Shown: positions 32,968 through 46,201 of the stretch, piece by piece
How positions within the stretch are numbered: the stretch's first letter is position 1
Layout: every line of letters starts with the position of its first letter
DNA from: Brachionus manjavacas
Lineage: Eukaryota > Rotifera > Eurotatoria > Ploima > Brachionidae
DNA length: 64,000 bases
Direction of reading: 5' to 3'
Assembly: GCA_019054805.1 (NCBI GenBank)
Contig: JAHQIY010000009.1
Span: 3,286,001-3,350,000 of the forward strand
Made by a program: the position numbers and the translations under genes
The notes under the pieces: generated by a model
Told to the model about the DNA's origin: nothing
Database searches by the model: none
Seen by the model: only the letters and a program-made list of their open reading frames with translations

Positions 32968-33405
32968 AAAATGAAGTTAATAGATTATTATAAATTATAT
33001 TTGAATCTAATTAAATCAAATAATATATTATATTTTTAAAAGACTAAAATAATTCAATTAATGAAAAAAGAATAAAGGATTTGAAGATTCTTTACATAAT
33101 TTTTACTGTATTTATCAAATTATTACCTAAATTTCTTAAAGGCTTATATTTTTTGGGGTGAAAAATTAAATTTTTTTAAGATGACAAAAATACTTAAAAG
33201 TGGTGACTATTTTAATTTGTTTTAGATGACTATAAAAAACTAATTATTCTGACAAAAAAACTAAACGGCTGACAAATTTATATATTGAGATGACTTTTTT
33301 ATAATTTTTCACAGACAAAATAAAACCTTATTTGTAGACAAAAATAGCTAATTTTAGTGAAGAAAATATTTATTTAAATGACAAAATATAAAAAAATATA
33401 AACGA

Positions 33406-34699
33406 TTAATTTATTTTTGTCTTTTTTCCCTGAATTGTTGATTTCTTTGGCCTTCCTCGTTTTCTTGGTAAATCCACTGTAGTTTCGACTGTAGCTTGTA
33501 CTGTAGCTTCAGTAACATATTCTTTCTCAATGACTGAATCGCTAGGAGGCTCTTGTTCGACTACTGCTTGCTCGGGACTGGATTCATTTTCTGAAGTGCT
33601 CAAATCACAATCATTTTGGTAAAACAAAGCTGCTTTTTGTTTTTTTGGTCTACCTCTTTTGCGTTTCTGACCGATTGAAATTGTTTTAGCTTCTTCTGGG
33701 ATAATGCAAAGCTTGTAACGGTATGCAAGGCCAAGAAAATCAAGGCAGATGTAATGTTTAGCAAATTCTCTACAATTGAATTTGCTTTGTTTCCAATCAT
33801 CGGAACATAGAATGGTCTCGTTGATCTGGCAAAATTGAGAGTAGTCATTAAATGTACGCCAAGATAAATTTTGTTATGTTTAAATATAGTCGTCAACTGT
33901 TTCTTTTGTCAGCTTAAATTGAGATCTACTATAAAAAAAACTATAAAAAAAAGTATAAAAAAAACGACCATTAGAGGAAGAAATTTTGATTATATAGTCA
34001 ATTTTTATATTGCTAGTCCATTGAAAAGCGGCAGTATACAATTGTAGATCGCAATTAAATTCAGTGAAAAAATTCACGATTCAAGTTTTCGGGATGTCTA
34101 TCTCTTGACCAACGCCCAATGATGTCATTCTCTAAGAATACCAAAACACAAATACCAAATGGATGAAAGTGCTTTTGGCGATCAGTAGTACCAATCATCA
34201 AGACTGGGAAACCTTGCCAAATGAGTTTGTAAGTAGCATCTACTGTTAAATGCTTTGTCTTGTCCGCATTGCTAATCAGTCGCTTGGTGGTGATAAAATT
34301 CGGAAAAACATGAGCTGATCGTTATCTACAGCTTTCTCGAAACTTGGACAAAATGGTTTTTCATAATCGTCTGGAACCTCCTTCCGATTTTGGTACCATA
34401 GTTCAAGATCCCGAACGTTTATTTGTGCCGGACCGTAGTTATCTTTACGTATAATAGCCAGATAATTACTTAAAGTTTTTATTTGTGGTTGCTGTAGTCC
34501 ATCATGATCGTGTGCTCTCAGTATGGCTTTTGGAGTTGTTGTTTTCATTTCGAAGTAGCGCTTGATCTGCTCTTTTATTTTCTATTGGTATACCTCTTTC
34601 AGTTTTGTCCTTGTGCTCATGTTTATCATCACTGATGAATAAACATACTTCGTCATCAGAAGTAAGGTGATAAAAAGCCATTGTGCTGCAGCTCGACAA
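33406..34699 (-). pseudogene. MULE transposase remnant (T2 copy)
   Basis: Counterpart of 13786-15078, with the same loss of the first SWIM Cys and both AT-hooks. Confidence 0.7.
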
Positions 34700-34950
34700 T
34701 GGTGGCGAACAGAGTAAATAATAAAAATAAAATTAAAGTTAATAAAATTAGATAAAATAAAGAATCAAAATAGAGTAAATAAGCTAGAAAAAATGAAAGT
34801 TGAAAAGACATTAATTGGAAAAGATTGTTACAAGTGGCACATGTTTAAATATTTCAAGTTTCAGGAAAAAAGAAGAAATAGTAAGGTAGCAATTACTCAA
34901 TGGAGTTGGGTATTCAACATATCTTGATTCGAAACCTTCTTTGTATTCCT

Positions 34951-37635
34951 TCACCAGTCAACCAATGGAATAGAATGACTCAGTCCTGTCCCAACATATC
35001 TCTCACTCAACTCAAGAAGTCGATTCGAGACTGTCAGTAATTTAAGTTTATTAAAAGCCTCCTGATGCATTATGCTGGAGGGAGTATCATATTTTAATCT
35101 GAGGATAGATCTGACTGCTTTATTCTGAATTGCTTGTAACTTTTTGATATTTTTTTCTGAAAATGAATTCAAGCAAGGAAACGAAAAGTCTAGAATTGAA
35201 CCAACTAAAGATTTAAAAAGATTTCCCAACGTTTTTTGATTAAGACCCCATTTTTTGTTTGACAATATCTTAATAATATTTAGCCTTTTGTTGCAGCGTT
35301 CTTTAATTTCGTCTAATAGTATATTAAAGAATCAAATTTAATACCAAGAAACTTGATTTTTTTTTGGCTCACTATTCTGTTTCCATAGATTTTTAAGTTT
35401 AGATTATCACCCTCTTTTTTGTACCTAGAAAAGACTACTGAACACGACTTTTCAACTGAAATCTTCATTTTCCATTTAATAAGCCATTGTTCTAGTTCGT
35501 TGGTGTATTTATTTATCTTTTTTCAAGGTTCCCTTTTTTGTTATAAATGAAGATTGTAACTAGATCATCTGCAAAAAGAAGAGAGTATTCATTATTTGTT
35601 TTGTTTCTTTTTGGGATGTCATTAATATATATACTAAATAAAAGAGGACTAATTACTGAGCCTTGAGGAACACCTGCAGTTATTTTATATTCTTCGCTCA
35701 GATGATCATTCACATTTACCTTAAATGTCCTACTATCTAAAAAGGATCTTATCCAGTTTGTCATTTTAATCAATTTAAAAAGTAGACCTTCATGCCAAAC
35801 CCTATCAAAGGCTTTAGAAATATCAAAAAAAAGGCCACAAACTCTTTTTTTTCTATTAAATGATTCCACAATTTTTTGAATTAAAAAGAAAAGATTATCT
35901 GATGTACGCCGGTGTTTCCTAAATCCAGATTGCTCCTGGATAAGGAGTGAATTTTGTTCCAAATAATTGTATAATCTTGAAAATACTATGCGTTCCAGGA
36001 GCTTTCCAAAACAACTCGTTATACTTATTGGTCTATAATTTAAAGGATCTTGTAAAGAAGAGGCTTTTTTTTGAATCATAGTAATGTTCGATGTTTTCCA
36101 TGCTTTAGGGACTCTACCTTCTCGAAGTGATAAATTAAAAAGTTCTATAATTTCTATTAATGAATTTCTAGGTAAGTTTTTAAACATTAGATTATGAATT
36201 TGGTCAGGTCCTGATGCCGCTTCATTTTTCAATCTTTTTAAAGCCATAATTAATTCATTTAAGCAAATTGGACCATTAAAATTAGACTGATCATAATTTC
36301 TAAAGAATTCAGAGTTAGAATTAAGTATTTCGAAATCTTTATCACGATCGATTAAATCAGAATTAGGACTAAATATTGAAGATAGGAGTTCTCCAAAGCA
36401 TTTTCCCTTTTCTTCATTAGTTTTGAATTCCTTGTCATTTAAAAACAAATTTGGGATTAAATTTGATCCTTTTTTGATCTAAATTTATTTATTTTTTTCC
36501 AGAATGGTCTACTTGTCAGTGGGTTTTTTCCCATTTTCTCAATAAAATCAAACCAATTTTGATTCCAGAATTTTTTTAAAGAGGCCTTTAACTCAAATGT
36601 AAGTTGATTAAATTTTTTCTTGAGATTTTGACAGCGAGTTTTTTGAAAGTTTCTTCTTACTTTCCTGCGTTCGTTTATCAGAATAACAATGTTCGGGGGA
36701 AGACTGGTTTTGTAGATTTTCTGCGAATGATAAGGAATGCTTTTATGTGAAGTAGAAATAATTTTTTCTGTAATTTTATCATTTAGTTGATCTATTGTGA
36801 GGGAACTTTCAGTGATATTCACTTTTTGAGAATTTAAAATCTCGCTGAATAATTGCCAGTTTGCTTTCTTATAGTTAAACTTTTTAGCTGCTGATTTATT
36901 TTCTAATTGATAGCCCATATAAATCTATGCTTCGATTGGGAAATGGTCACTAGTCATGTCTTGACTATTTAGGACACAAAAGTCGGTAATTTTGTCAATT
37001 AATGAAGATGAAACTAAGAAAAGATCAAGAATTTCAAAGTAATTCCTATTAAAAATATTGAAAGTAGGACGCTTATCATTGATTACTGAAAAGTCTAACT
37101 CATTTATTATTCTTTCCAGCATTATGCCGTTTTCATTTTCCCCTACGCAGCCTATTTGCTTTGTTCTGGCGTTAAGATCACCACCTAAAATGTAGTTTCT
37201 ACATTTTTTATTAACAGTTTTAAAAAACACAAAGTTCAGAAGCATATTGAGTGGATTATAAAGACTGAATATAAACAATTCATTATTCTTTCCTAAGTTC
37301 ATTTTTATACAAAGGAGTTCGGAATTGAATTCCTCATAAGAGAAATCTTGTATAAATTCAATTCCTTCTTCAATTAAAATTGCTACTCCTCCTCCATACT
37401 TGTTGCGTGGTTTTGTTATGAATTGATAATTGTGAAAATCAAGATAAATATTTGCCTCACTTAAATCTATCTTTAGTTCATTGAGCAAAACAATGTCGGG
37501 ACATTTTTGAGCTAAAAAATTGGCTAAGAGATGAACCCTACTAGGTAAATGAAGACAATTCCAGTGCGTAATTACTAACCTTGTTTTATTAAGAGGTTTT
37601 GTTCTTAAAGTTGATTTATTTATCTTATTGTTCAT
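34951..37635 (-). pseudogene. LINE-A ORF2 (T2 copy)
   Basis: Frames 36925-37635 (endonuclease), 36457-36918, 35513-36448 (a longer RT frame than in T1, running from the GPDQIHN region through PQGSVISPLLF to FADD), and 34951-35265. The RT palm is unbroken here while T1 has single-base losses near 16115 and 16240. These differences lie in homopolymers. The shared TAG and ten-base deletion still make it dead. Confidence 0.8.
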
Positions 37636-38713
37636 TCTAAACTTTCTTCAATGCTGTTTTGACTCGCATTTTGCTGACAAATTTCGTTAAATGATAGATC
37701 TACTTGAATCGAACATTCAGTTGTTGAACTGTTTGATTCAGACTCGAAGGTATTGTCGTTTTCATTTTCTAAGACAACTAATGGTTTCTTTGATTCATTT
37801 TCGGTGAGCGCTTTTTCATTTGGATCAGATTCGGGAAATCTCTTGGTTTGATTTTTGGTTTGGAAAAAATTTTCAGTCTCATTTTGATCATTTGACTGTA
37901 CATTGACAGGTGACTGGCATAGTGGTAGAAAATCGTTTAAACGACATACCAAAGCTTCTTCTCAAACTGGAGTTTTAAGGTCTTTTGGGCTAATTTGGGA
38001 TATTACGTCATTGAAATTTGTTGGCTGATATGCAGGTGTTTTTGGCATCACATTTTCATCATTATCTTTTTGGTCAGCTTCAAATAATGATTGCGTTTCT
38101 TCTTGGTCAATGTAAAGATCATTGTAGTCAACCTTTTTCCTTTCAAGCGACTTAAGCTTTTCGGCAATGGAGCATTCATGTCCTTTCTGATGACAATTTT
38201 CGCATAGTGTTTCTTTGACAGGGCATTTAGCAATGTTGTGTCCTTCATCTTCACAAAATTAGCATTTCTGCTTTTGCCCAACAATTGACTCAAGACACTT
38301 TAAACCAAACATTATTGTGGGGCCTGACAAGCTTCCAATAATATTCTCAACTTCTTTTGGAAATGATATTCTCACCCTTCTGACACCATTTTTCCTCTCG
38401 GGTCTATCTTTATATTTTTCTTCAGTAATGTGTTCAATATTTAGTCCATTAATTCGAACAGCATTAAAGAAGGTTTCAAGTCTATGATTCTCGAAATCAG
38501 AGGGCAAGAAGTGAAATCGAAAAGTACAATACCTTCAGAGATCCGGGACTTTATTTGCATCTTCAAGTCTGAAAATGGTTCCACGACATCAAGTGCACTA
38601 AATAAGACTTTATGGCTAATCGGTTTGTCTAACCTCTTCAAATTTAGCTTGACCGAATTTTTAAATATCCACCGTCGGTTTTGGTTTGTTTTGTTGAGCG
38701 ACATTGCCAACAC
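37632..38713 (-). pseudogene. LINE-A ORF1 (T2 copy)
   Basis: Same frame breaks and zinc-knuckle stop as at 18006-19087, and the same ATGA overlap with ORF2. Confidence 0.65.
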
Positions 38714-39251
38714 ACAACTTTCAACGGTTTTTAAATCACGTGATGACGCTATTAATTAAATTTTGGTTTTTCAAATTTGCTAAGCCAAACGACAAATTTT
38801 TCAAAAAATATTTATTTGATATATGATAAGTATTTATTTTATCTGTTAAACTTTTGTCACCTATTAATTGTCACTCAATTAGTTTAATTATCAGTGAAGT
38901 AGTTTGTTTGTCAACTAGTTTAGTGTTTATTAGTCATTAGTCATTAATTAAATTAGTCACCATTTTTTTGGTTAATCTGTCATCCCGAAAATATTTAATT
39001 GGTCGGTCAATTAGTTTATCTGTCGGTCAATTAGTTTAATTATCAGTGAAGTAGTTTGTTTGTCACCTAGTTTAGTTTTTTTGTCAGTAAATTTAGTCTT
39101 TTTTGTAAGTCCATTAAATGATGGTCTTTCTAAAACGATTTTAAAATAATACTTATTTTAATCCAAAATCTAATTAGAATTTTTCCTTTTTAAATATATA
39201 TATATATTTAAAAATCAATTTTTATAATTTCGTTAACTTTTTATGGATATT

Positions 39252-39485
39252 TAGCATATTAAAAACATATAAATCATATTAAAAGCATATAAAGCATATT
39301 AAAAGCATATAAAGCATAATAAAGGCATATAAAGCATATTATAAGCATATAAAGCATATAAAGCATATTTAAAGCATATTTAAGATATGTTTTCAAACTT
39401 TAAAAGCATATTGGTAGTAAAGGATAAGCATATTTTAACAAATTTTGAAGCATATTTTAGAGCATATATTTTTTTCAGCATATTT
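39252..39485. repeat. GCATAT minisatellite (T2 copy)
   Basis: Same irregular repeat as 19628-19870, slightly shorter at a poly-T. Confidence 0.8.
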
Positions 39486-39859
39486 TGACAGTCTCTGGTC
39501 ATAATTAATTGATTAAATTCGAATATATGTTATTTTCAGATTCAAAAATAAAGATCAATTTTTATCAAAATAATACTATTTTATAAATAATAACGATCAT
39601 GACTAATGAAAAAAAAAAATTAATCTTTTCATAACATCAACTAAAATTTAGCGTAATTTTTTTAAAACAGTTTATTTTATAGAACTTGCTACATTTCATA
39701 AATTTACAATTTTTCGAGAATTTGTATATTGATCACTTATTTTATTAATTTTAGTCTTTTACAACTTTTAAACCTACTTGAAAAGGTTAAAATTATTAAC
39801 AAATTTCCAAAAACTTTAGTTGAAGATTTAAAAAAAGTATTAAATTTTATTTTTAATTT
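39486..39859. other. A+T-rich spacer, no gene seen
   Basis: Counterpart of 19871-20234. Confidence 0.5.
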
Positions 39860-39925
39860 ATTCTGAAGGAGCTTTAGCTCGGTACAGAAAACAAATAAAT
39901 AAATAAAATAAATAATCGTTTCGCT
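39860..39925 (+). repeat. possible retroelement 3' tail (T2 copy)
   Basis: Counterpart of 20235-20310. Confidence 0.35.
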
Positions 39926-39973
39926 GGAATATTCTCAAATATGTTTGATCCGTCTATATCTAGAATTTTTAAT

Positions 39974-40340
39974 GATTGTTGCAACCTACCTTGATCCTAG
40001 GTTTAAGTTTTTTTTGCTTGAGTCTACAAATTTGATTTAAACTGATTTAGAAATTTTTCGTTCATGTTTAAAAGAGCTAATCAAAACCGAAATAAATGTT
40101 TTGCGAAAGAATATAAATTTATGAAGATATTGAGTAAGATACAGATCTAGATGTAAACGATTTTTGGAAAAAATTAAATCTGTTATGCCTGGAATGTTTC
40201 TAGTGGCACTAAAATTTATTAGTATTCCGGCAAGTTCAGGTCCAGTTGTTCGATTATTTTTTTCATCAAGCTATAACATTAGACCTTTTCGTTCAAGATT
40301 AACACTAAATAATTTAGAAAAAACAAAATTACAAAATTTA
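39974..40340 (+). pseudogene. hAT transposase C-terminal half (T2 copy)
   Basis: Counterpart of 20355-20720, with ATYLDPRFK and KFISIPASSGPVVRLFFSS. Confidence 0.75.
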
Positions 40341-42443
40341 TCCAATGTTGAAATTATATTGAAAAAGTGCGATGTTTCAAATTATTTTTTCAGTTTCAAA
40401 TAAAAAATAATTTTAAGCATATATTTCAAGCATTTTCATATCTGAAATTAAACCTGATAGTGAAATAGAATGAGTTTATTTTTTATTTGGAAATTTGAAA
40501 AAAATATTGGAAATTCTTTTTTTTAAATTATTTTTAATCTATTTTTTTTTACCAAATTCTGGTAAAACTGCAAATTTAGCTATTTAATTGAAAAAGTCTA
40601 TTTAATAGAATGCCAAATGTTCGAAGCCGATTTAAAAATAAACAATTGAAGTTAATAATTTTTTTTGTTTTTTTTTAATTTGAAAGATCCTTTGAAATAG
40701 CGTTTGCTCTGATCTGTTTAACCTGGTATTACCCTTTCAACAATCCCAAGAACCCAAATGCGCTCTCTACTAAAGATCTGCTTTTAAACAAACCTTATAA
40801 AAATTTTAGATAACTAAAATTAATTACAAAAACCTTCGAGTGTTTGACTTTCGGGAACATATAAACATATATTTTGCAAATTTTCCCTACTCCGCCCAAC
40901 TTTAAATTTTTTTTTGTTATTATATTTTTTCTATCTTATTTATGAATATTACATTTAGCTCTTTTCTAAATCGATGAAAAAATTCCAAAATAGAAAAACA
41001 CTTTTTAAATTTGGTGAACTAATAGTTCATTAAATCTGAGAACATTAATTATTCCAGTAACAGGTTAACCATAGTTCACCTAACCGACCAAGCTGGAAAA
41101 TCTTTATTTTTTCTCTATAAATTTTGACTTCAGTGATAATTGACGTTCATTTGATGAATTTTAATAAAAAACACAATTTATGAAAAATGGAAAACACAGC
41201 GTAGATATTTTTTTAACTAGGAGTAGTAGTAGTAGTATACAAGCTGTGGGGGATCGAAGATCCCGAGCAGAACCGTCAGTAGACGATCTGCTTTAACAGC
41301 CTACCTCCAGTTGTAATATTCAGTTAAACTATAACCGAGAAGTTTATCAATTCGATTTTTAAATTTATTCGTGTTGACTTTGCTTCTAGTTGTTATGTCT
41401 ATTGTGTTCCAGTTACCATCTGTCCTGTTTGTAAAAAAGTTATATCGAACTTTACAATTTCTTATGATCTTTCTCTCAATAGCTAACTGACCCTTTCTTG
41501 TTTGACCTGCTGGACTATCAAGACCGTTTGAAGCTATTAATTGGTTTCCATGTATTAACTCAACTTGATCATGTCCGTGGTGAATTTTATGTAGCTGAAT
41601 TAGATCTGCACGCTGCCGTCTTTCTTCAAGTGTTTTCCAATTAAAAGTTTCTCTTCTAACTGCATATGGTTTCGACTTAAGTTCCGGGACAAGTTTAGAA
41701 AATTTTCCCTGAACACGCTCAAGTGTTTCTATGTCACAACGTCGATAAGGATTCCAAGCGCCGACTGCAAACTCAAGGTGCGGCCTAACGAATGACTTAA
41801 AGAGCAGGTTTACAAGTTCAAGAAGTAAGTGAATGTGTTTTTTATTCTTGATGCTACCATCAAGACTCTCGCTGCTGCTCTTATACATTGTTCTCCTGAT
41901 TTTGATCACCGGTAATGATTTTTCCCAAGTCACGCTCTTTACTTGTTTTTGCTAGTTTTTGACCATCAATAATGTAGTCGTGACATCTGTTTTCAACATC
42001 AAGATGCATACTTAAACATTTAATCTGATTAAAGCTCCTTTTCCAGTACAATGACCAGTCAACTAAATTATCGAGGTCCTGTTGAAGCATTTTCAAGTCA
42101 TCCTCATTGGTGACATGGCTCATTAGCTTTGTATCATCTGCATAAAGCTTACAGATAGATCTGCATACATCAGGCAAGTCATTGACAGATAACGAAGAGA
42201 AGAGGACCAAGAAGATCCTTAAAGATAATGTTTTTTAACTACAAACATTATCTTTAAGGATCATCATATCACAATTCCCCAGTCAAAATTTATAAAAAAA
42301 AAACACAAAGCTTTTCATGCTTGCAATATAAACTTAAAATTATTTTTTTATTTGAGTCTGAAAAATAATTTGAAACATCGCACTTTTTCAATGTAATTTC
42401 AACATTGGATACATTTTGTAATTCAAACACAAAAAATTAAACC
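40326..42443. mobile_element. inverted-repeat element A2 (T2 copy)
   Basis: Counterpart of 20711-22828, again holding LINE-B. Confidence 0.7.
41220..42230 (-). pseudogene. LINE-B insertion (T2 copy)
   Basis: Counterpart of 21603-22613, with the same target-site duplication TTTTTTAACTA on both sides and the same frame breaks. Confidence 0.85.
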
Positions 42444-42650
42444 ATATTAAATGTTAAACATCTTTTTATCACATATTTTTCAATATGAGACTTAATTTCT
42501 TCAAGTCGAACATGCCCAGAGTTCCAATTATATAATTATTTTTATCTCAAAACACTGAGATAAAATTTTATTTATTGAATCAGATAAAATTTTAATTTTA
42601 AATTTGAATGATTAAAAAAACTTTTAAAGTTTGATTTATTAAAATGTGTT

Positions 42651-44021
42651 TTATACTGAAGGGTTCGTCTTTCTGACCTTTTTTCCATCAAATAAAATGT
42701 AAACCATTTGAAGCACTATTTCAATTATTTCAACAAGACTTAGAAAACTCATTCCCAAAAAAAGTCCTGCTGTACCACCAATACTTGAAATTAAATCAGC
42801 AAAAGTGGTGGTTGGGGACTCGTCGACCACAGTGGATGACAAACTTTCATAGTAAATATAAACATATGAAGCTTTTTCTTTGTCTTCGAGTGTTTGGACT
42901 GAAATTGTTCTATCAAATGTTTGTTTTTCGCATTCTAAAGGACACAAATTAATGCATTCTTTCTCGATATTTTCAGCCCTAAAAAATTTATCTATAGTTA
43001 GATCGAAACATTCTCCATTGAGGTCACATGGTTCATTGTCAAATACCGACGGTATGATTGACCCAGTACAGCTGCAATCTTGGATTAATAATTTTTGAAA
43101 GCATTGCTCAATACAAAAAGCCTGAGTATAATGTCCATTTTTGGCCAAGATTAATTTATACAATTCAGACTCGTGACTCTCAGGATTTTTAGTATCTCCA
43201 TCACATCCACTGTAAGGTTTGGGTTCAGATTGTGAAAATGTTCTCTTGAGACCAATATTAGTTGTCAGACCTGTTCCAACTAAGATTCCGTTTACTGAAT
43301 ATGGTGAACTTGTTTGATTATGGATAAAAACGATGCCACCTAGATCTGATGTAAATTCCTTTAGTTTTTTATCAATTTCAAAATTCAAACTCAGTATCAA
43401 GGCATCTGTTCTTCTAGTTCGGATCACATGATGTAGCTCGACACGAGAGCCATTTTGCAAAAAACCAGAATTAAATGTGTAGCAATTGCCATACTCTGAA
43501 TGATAAAAGTAAACAAATTCATCCAAACTTAAAGCCTCAGCGTTAAACCATAATGAATTTATTAGCTTTTCTTTACTGTCCCCGTAAATACTTCTATTGT
43601 GTTTCATTAAAAAGCCTTTTTGTTCTAGACAATTTCTAAATTTTATTTGAAAGTCATAATCTTTTTCTGAAGATCGATTAAAAAATTCTGAACAAAATGG
43701 CAACATTTCTGTACCTTTTTCGGTTGTGAAAAAATTAATGTTGCAAATGGTGACCGCAGGAAAAATTGTGGTATACTCATTTCTGACTCTGATTTTTGTG
43801 GTCACTTCATACTTAAAATATTTTGCAATATTCTGAAAAATTAGAAAAGAGCAACCTGCTGCCGACAAAATGGAACAAAATATCCACAAAATCTTAAGTG
43901 CTAGTCTTGTCGATTTAAAAATGTTGGGTATACCATGACAAGTTGATGAAAGAATTACATCAAGTACAACTTTTTTAATCCTAGTCCACAGTTTTTTTTT
44001 ATTTCCCTCTTGAATTTCCAT
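42651..44021 (-). CDS. DEG/ENaC-family sodium channel, copy 5 (intact)
   Basis: A complete 456-residue protein from the ATG at 44021, with the copy 3 domain layout. Most of the coding region is in T2 and shares KKVRKTNPSV with copy 3. The segment upstream of 43797 belongs to T3 and has WIFCS where copies 2-4 have WLFCS, plus a local change IAKYFKYE (others ITNYFKYE) just after TM1. Its 5' flank is the R2 type, unlike copy 3. An exchange junction therefore lies in or near TM1. Confidence 0.95.
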   Translation of the reverse strand: MEIQEGNKKKLWTRIKKVVLDVILSSTCHGIPNIFKSTRLALKILWIFCSILSAAGCSFLIFQNIAKYFKYEVTTKIRVRNEYTTIFPAVTICNINFFTTEKGTEMLPFCSEFFNRSSEKDYDFQIKFRNCLEQKGFLMKHNRSIYGDSKEKLINSLWFNAEALSLDEFVYFYHSEYGNCYTFNSGFLQNGSRVELHHVIRTRRTDALILSLNFEIDKKLKEFTSDLGGIVFIHNQTSSPYSVNGILVGTGLTTNIGLKRTFSQSEPKPYSGCDGDTKNPESHESELYKLILAKNGHYTQAFCIEQCFQKLLIQDCSCTGSIIPSVFDNEPCDLNGECFDLTIDKFFRAENIEKECINLCPLECEKQTFDRTISVQTLEDKEKASYVYIYYESLSSTVVDESPTTTFADLISSIGGTAGLFLGMSFLSLVEIIEIVLQMVYILFDGKKVRKTNPSV

Positions 44022-44160
44022 AATATTATTCTTACTTTTTTGAAACAAATTTTATTAAAAATTGTTAAAAATAATGCTGTTTTTTTTCAAATGGAATTAG
44101 GCGTAGTAAAAGATTATGAAAGTATGTGGAATCAAGAGAAAAATAATTTAAAATTCAAAT

Positions 44161-45472
44161 GGTTTAATTTTTTGTGTTTGAATTTCCAATGTTGAAAAAA
44201 ATAGAAAAAGTGCGATGTTTCGAATATTTTTTTCATTTTCAAAAAAAATAATAATTTTAAGTTGAAATTGCAAGCATTTTCATATTTGAAATTAAACTCT
44301 TGAAATATATTGATATAATATTTATTTTGAAATTTGAAGAAAATATTGAAAATTTTGTTTTAACTTTTAAATAATTCATTTATTTAGTTTTTACCTAGCA
44401 GATGTTCATTCAGAATTAGAACAAATGAAAAAACTAAAAATTTAGTCAAATAATGTTAGATAAAACTAATTAAGAGAATAAAAATGAGCATTTAAAAAAA
44501 AAAATGAAAAAAAAATTAGATAAATAATTCATTCAGATTAAATTTTATTTTAAATCATTAAAAAACTGGATCTAGTCGGTTAGTTGAACCTCACTTATTA
44601 TCCGAAAAATTCTTGTTCTCAGGTTTTGTGAACTATTCGTTCACCCAATTTTTTTGTGCAAAATAGAATTAGATGAACAATTTTTAGATTATGTGAACAA
44701 ATTGAATAAAGATTTTTAAAAGAATGCCTAATTCTCGAAACTGACATAAAAATTAGTTTGGATTTTTTTTTAATTAAAAGAGCTTTAGAAAAGGCATTTG
44801 CTCTGATCTGTTTGACTTGGTTTTACCCTTTCATAAGTCCAAAATACCCAAATGCGCTTTTTACTTACTTCTTTGGCTTTCAGCATAAAATAATTAAAAA
44901 TTTAATTTAATTTTTCACCCTTCAAGGGTTTGACTTTGGGGAAAATAGATAATATTATGATAATATTTTTTCCAAAATTTAACTAGTCCGCTCAAATTTA
45001 AATTTTCTATGTAATTATTTTTTCTATCTAATTTTTTATTATTACTTTAGCTTTTTTCTAAATAGATGAAAAAATTTCAAGCTAGTTTTACATTTTTTAG
45101 ATAAGATGAAGTTCATAAAACCTGAGAACAAGAATTGTTCTAGTAACAGGTGATCCATAGTTTACTTAAGCGACTAGATCCAAAAAACTTTGTTTTCTTC
45201 TTGTAAAATTTTGATAATTTACTTTAGTTTGATGCGTTTTAACAAATTAATTTATGAAAATGGAAAACAGAGAATAGATAGTTTTTTAAACTACAAATAT
45301 TATCCTTAAGGATCATCATATCACAAACCAAAGCCAAAATTTAAAAAAAATAAGTTTTTCATGTTTGCAATATTAACTTAAAATTATTTTTTTTTGAAAC
45401 TGAAAAATAAATTTGAAACATCGCACTTTTTCAATGTTATTTCAACATTGGATACATTTTAAAAATTAAACC
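44161..45472. mobile_element. inverted-repeat element A1 (T3 copy)
   Basis: Counterpart of 9248-10558 with both arms and nested element B. Confidence 0.7.
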
Positions 45473-46140
45473 AAATGTTTTGGAATTTATTTTCTTTGTT
45501 TATTTTTCAAATTTTAAATCAGAAATTATTATTAAAACAATCGATTTTTTTATACTTTATACTAGTAAACATTTATAAAATATCAATTAGTTGCTATTTA
45601 ATTGCTAATAATATTATTTCACATTTCAATTTTGATCATTATAAAAAATTTTATTAATTTAATATTTTTATAAAAGTAAAATATAAATTATTAATTTTTA
45701 CTGTGAACGCTCTTTGATTCAAAAGTGACTTTTTAGACAGAGATAAGACAAGACTTTTGCAGGATAAGAATCCAATAGAAGAAAAGAATCAAATAGACGA
45801 AGGAGATTTAGTGACTTTTCAAATTTGGAAACCGAATTAACACATAAACCCTTTGGGCGTACTTATCATATATTAGAATTAATCAATAAAACAAAAATAT
45901 AAAGTCAATATTAAAAAACAGATTTTACGGATTTTTTTTGCTTTAAGGTTTAATGGGTTTGTTTTTCTTTATATAATTTTGCGCAAAGGTTTTTTCTCTA
46001 CTGTCAAAAATCCAAGTGTTGAAGAATAATTCGACAAACAATTTCTTAGAGATACAATAACTAATTTTATAATATCCTTGGTCTCAATAAATTAAATTTT
46101 AATTTATTTTAATTCAAAAAATTTTTTTTCTTCTTTGTTA
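45473..46140. other. upstream region of copy 5 beyond element A1
   Basis: Counterpart of 10559-11219, with scattered substitutions. The plus ORF at 45475-45657 is by chance. Confidence 0.45.
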
Positions 46141-46201
46141 CAGTGTCGGAAATTAACTTCGATATTTCAGATATGATGTGACAAATTAATTTCCGGTACT
46201 G
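46141..46201. mobile_element. 61-bp MITE (T3 copy)
   Basis: Same ends and TA flanks as at 11220-11280. Confidence 0.6.

Larger units (their letters stand above)
34800..38759 (-). mobile_element. Jockey-like LINE-A (T2 copy)
   Basis: Counterpart of 15180-19133, sharing the ten-base deletion near 35325, the endonuclease/RT TAG and the ORF1 stops. Confidence 0.75.
33156..39110 (-). mobile_element. MULE with inverted ends (T2 copy)
   Basis: Counterpart of 13537-19485, with LINE-A inside it. Confidence 0.55.
24181..43796. repeat. tandem duplication unit T2
   Basis: Second copy of the 19.6-kb unit, holding the first coding segment of copy 3, R1', copy 4, R2' and most of copy 5. It matches T1 element for element, including dead-transposon lesions such as the ORF1 zinc-knuckle stop and the LINE-B target-site duplication. 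The duplication is therefore younger than all those insertions. Confidence 0.9.
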
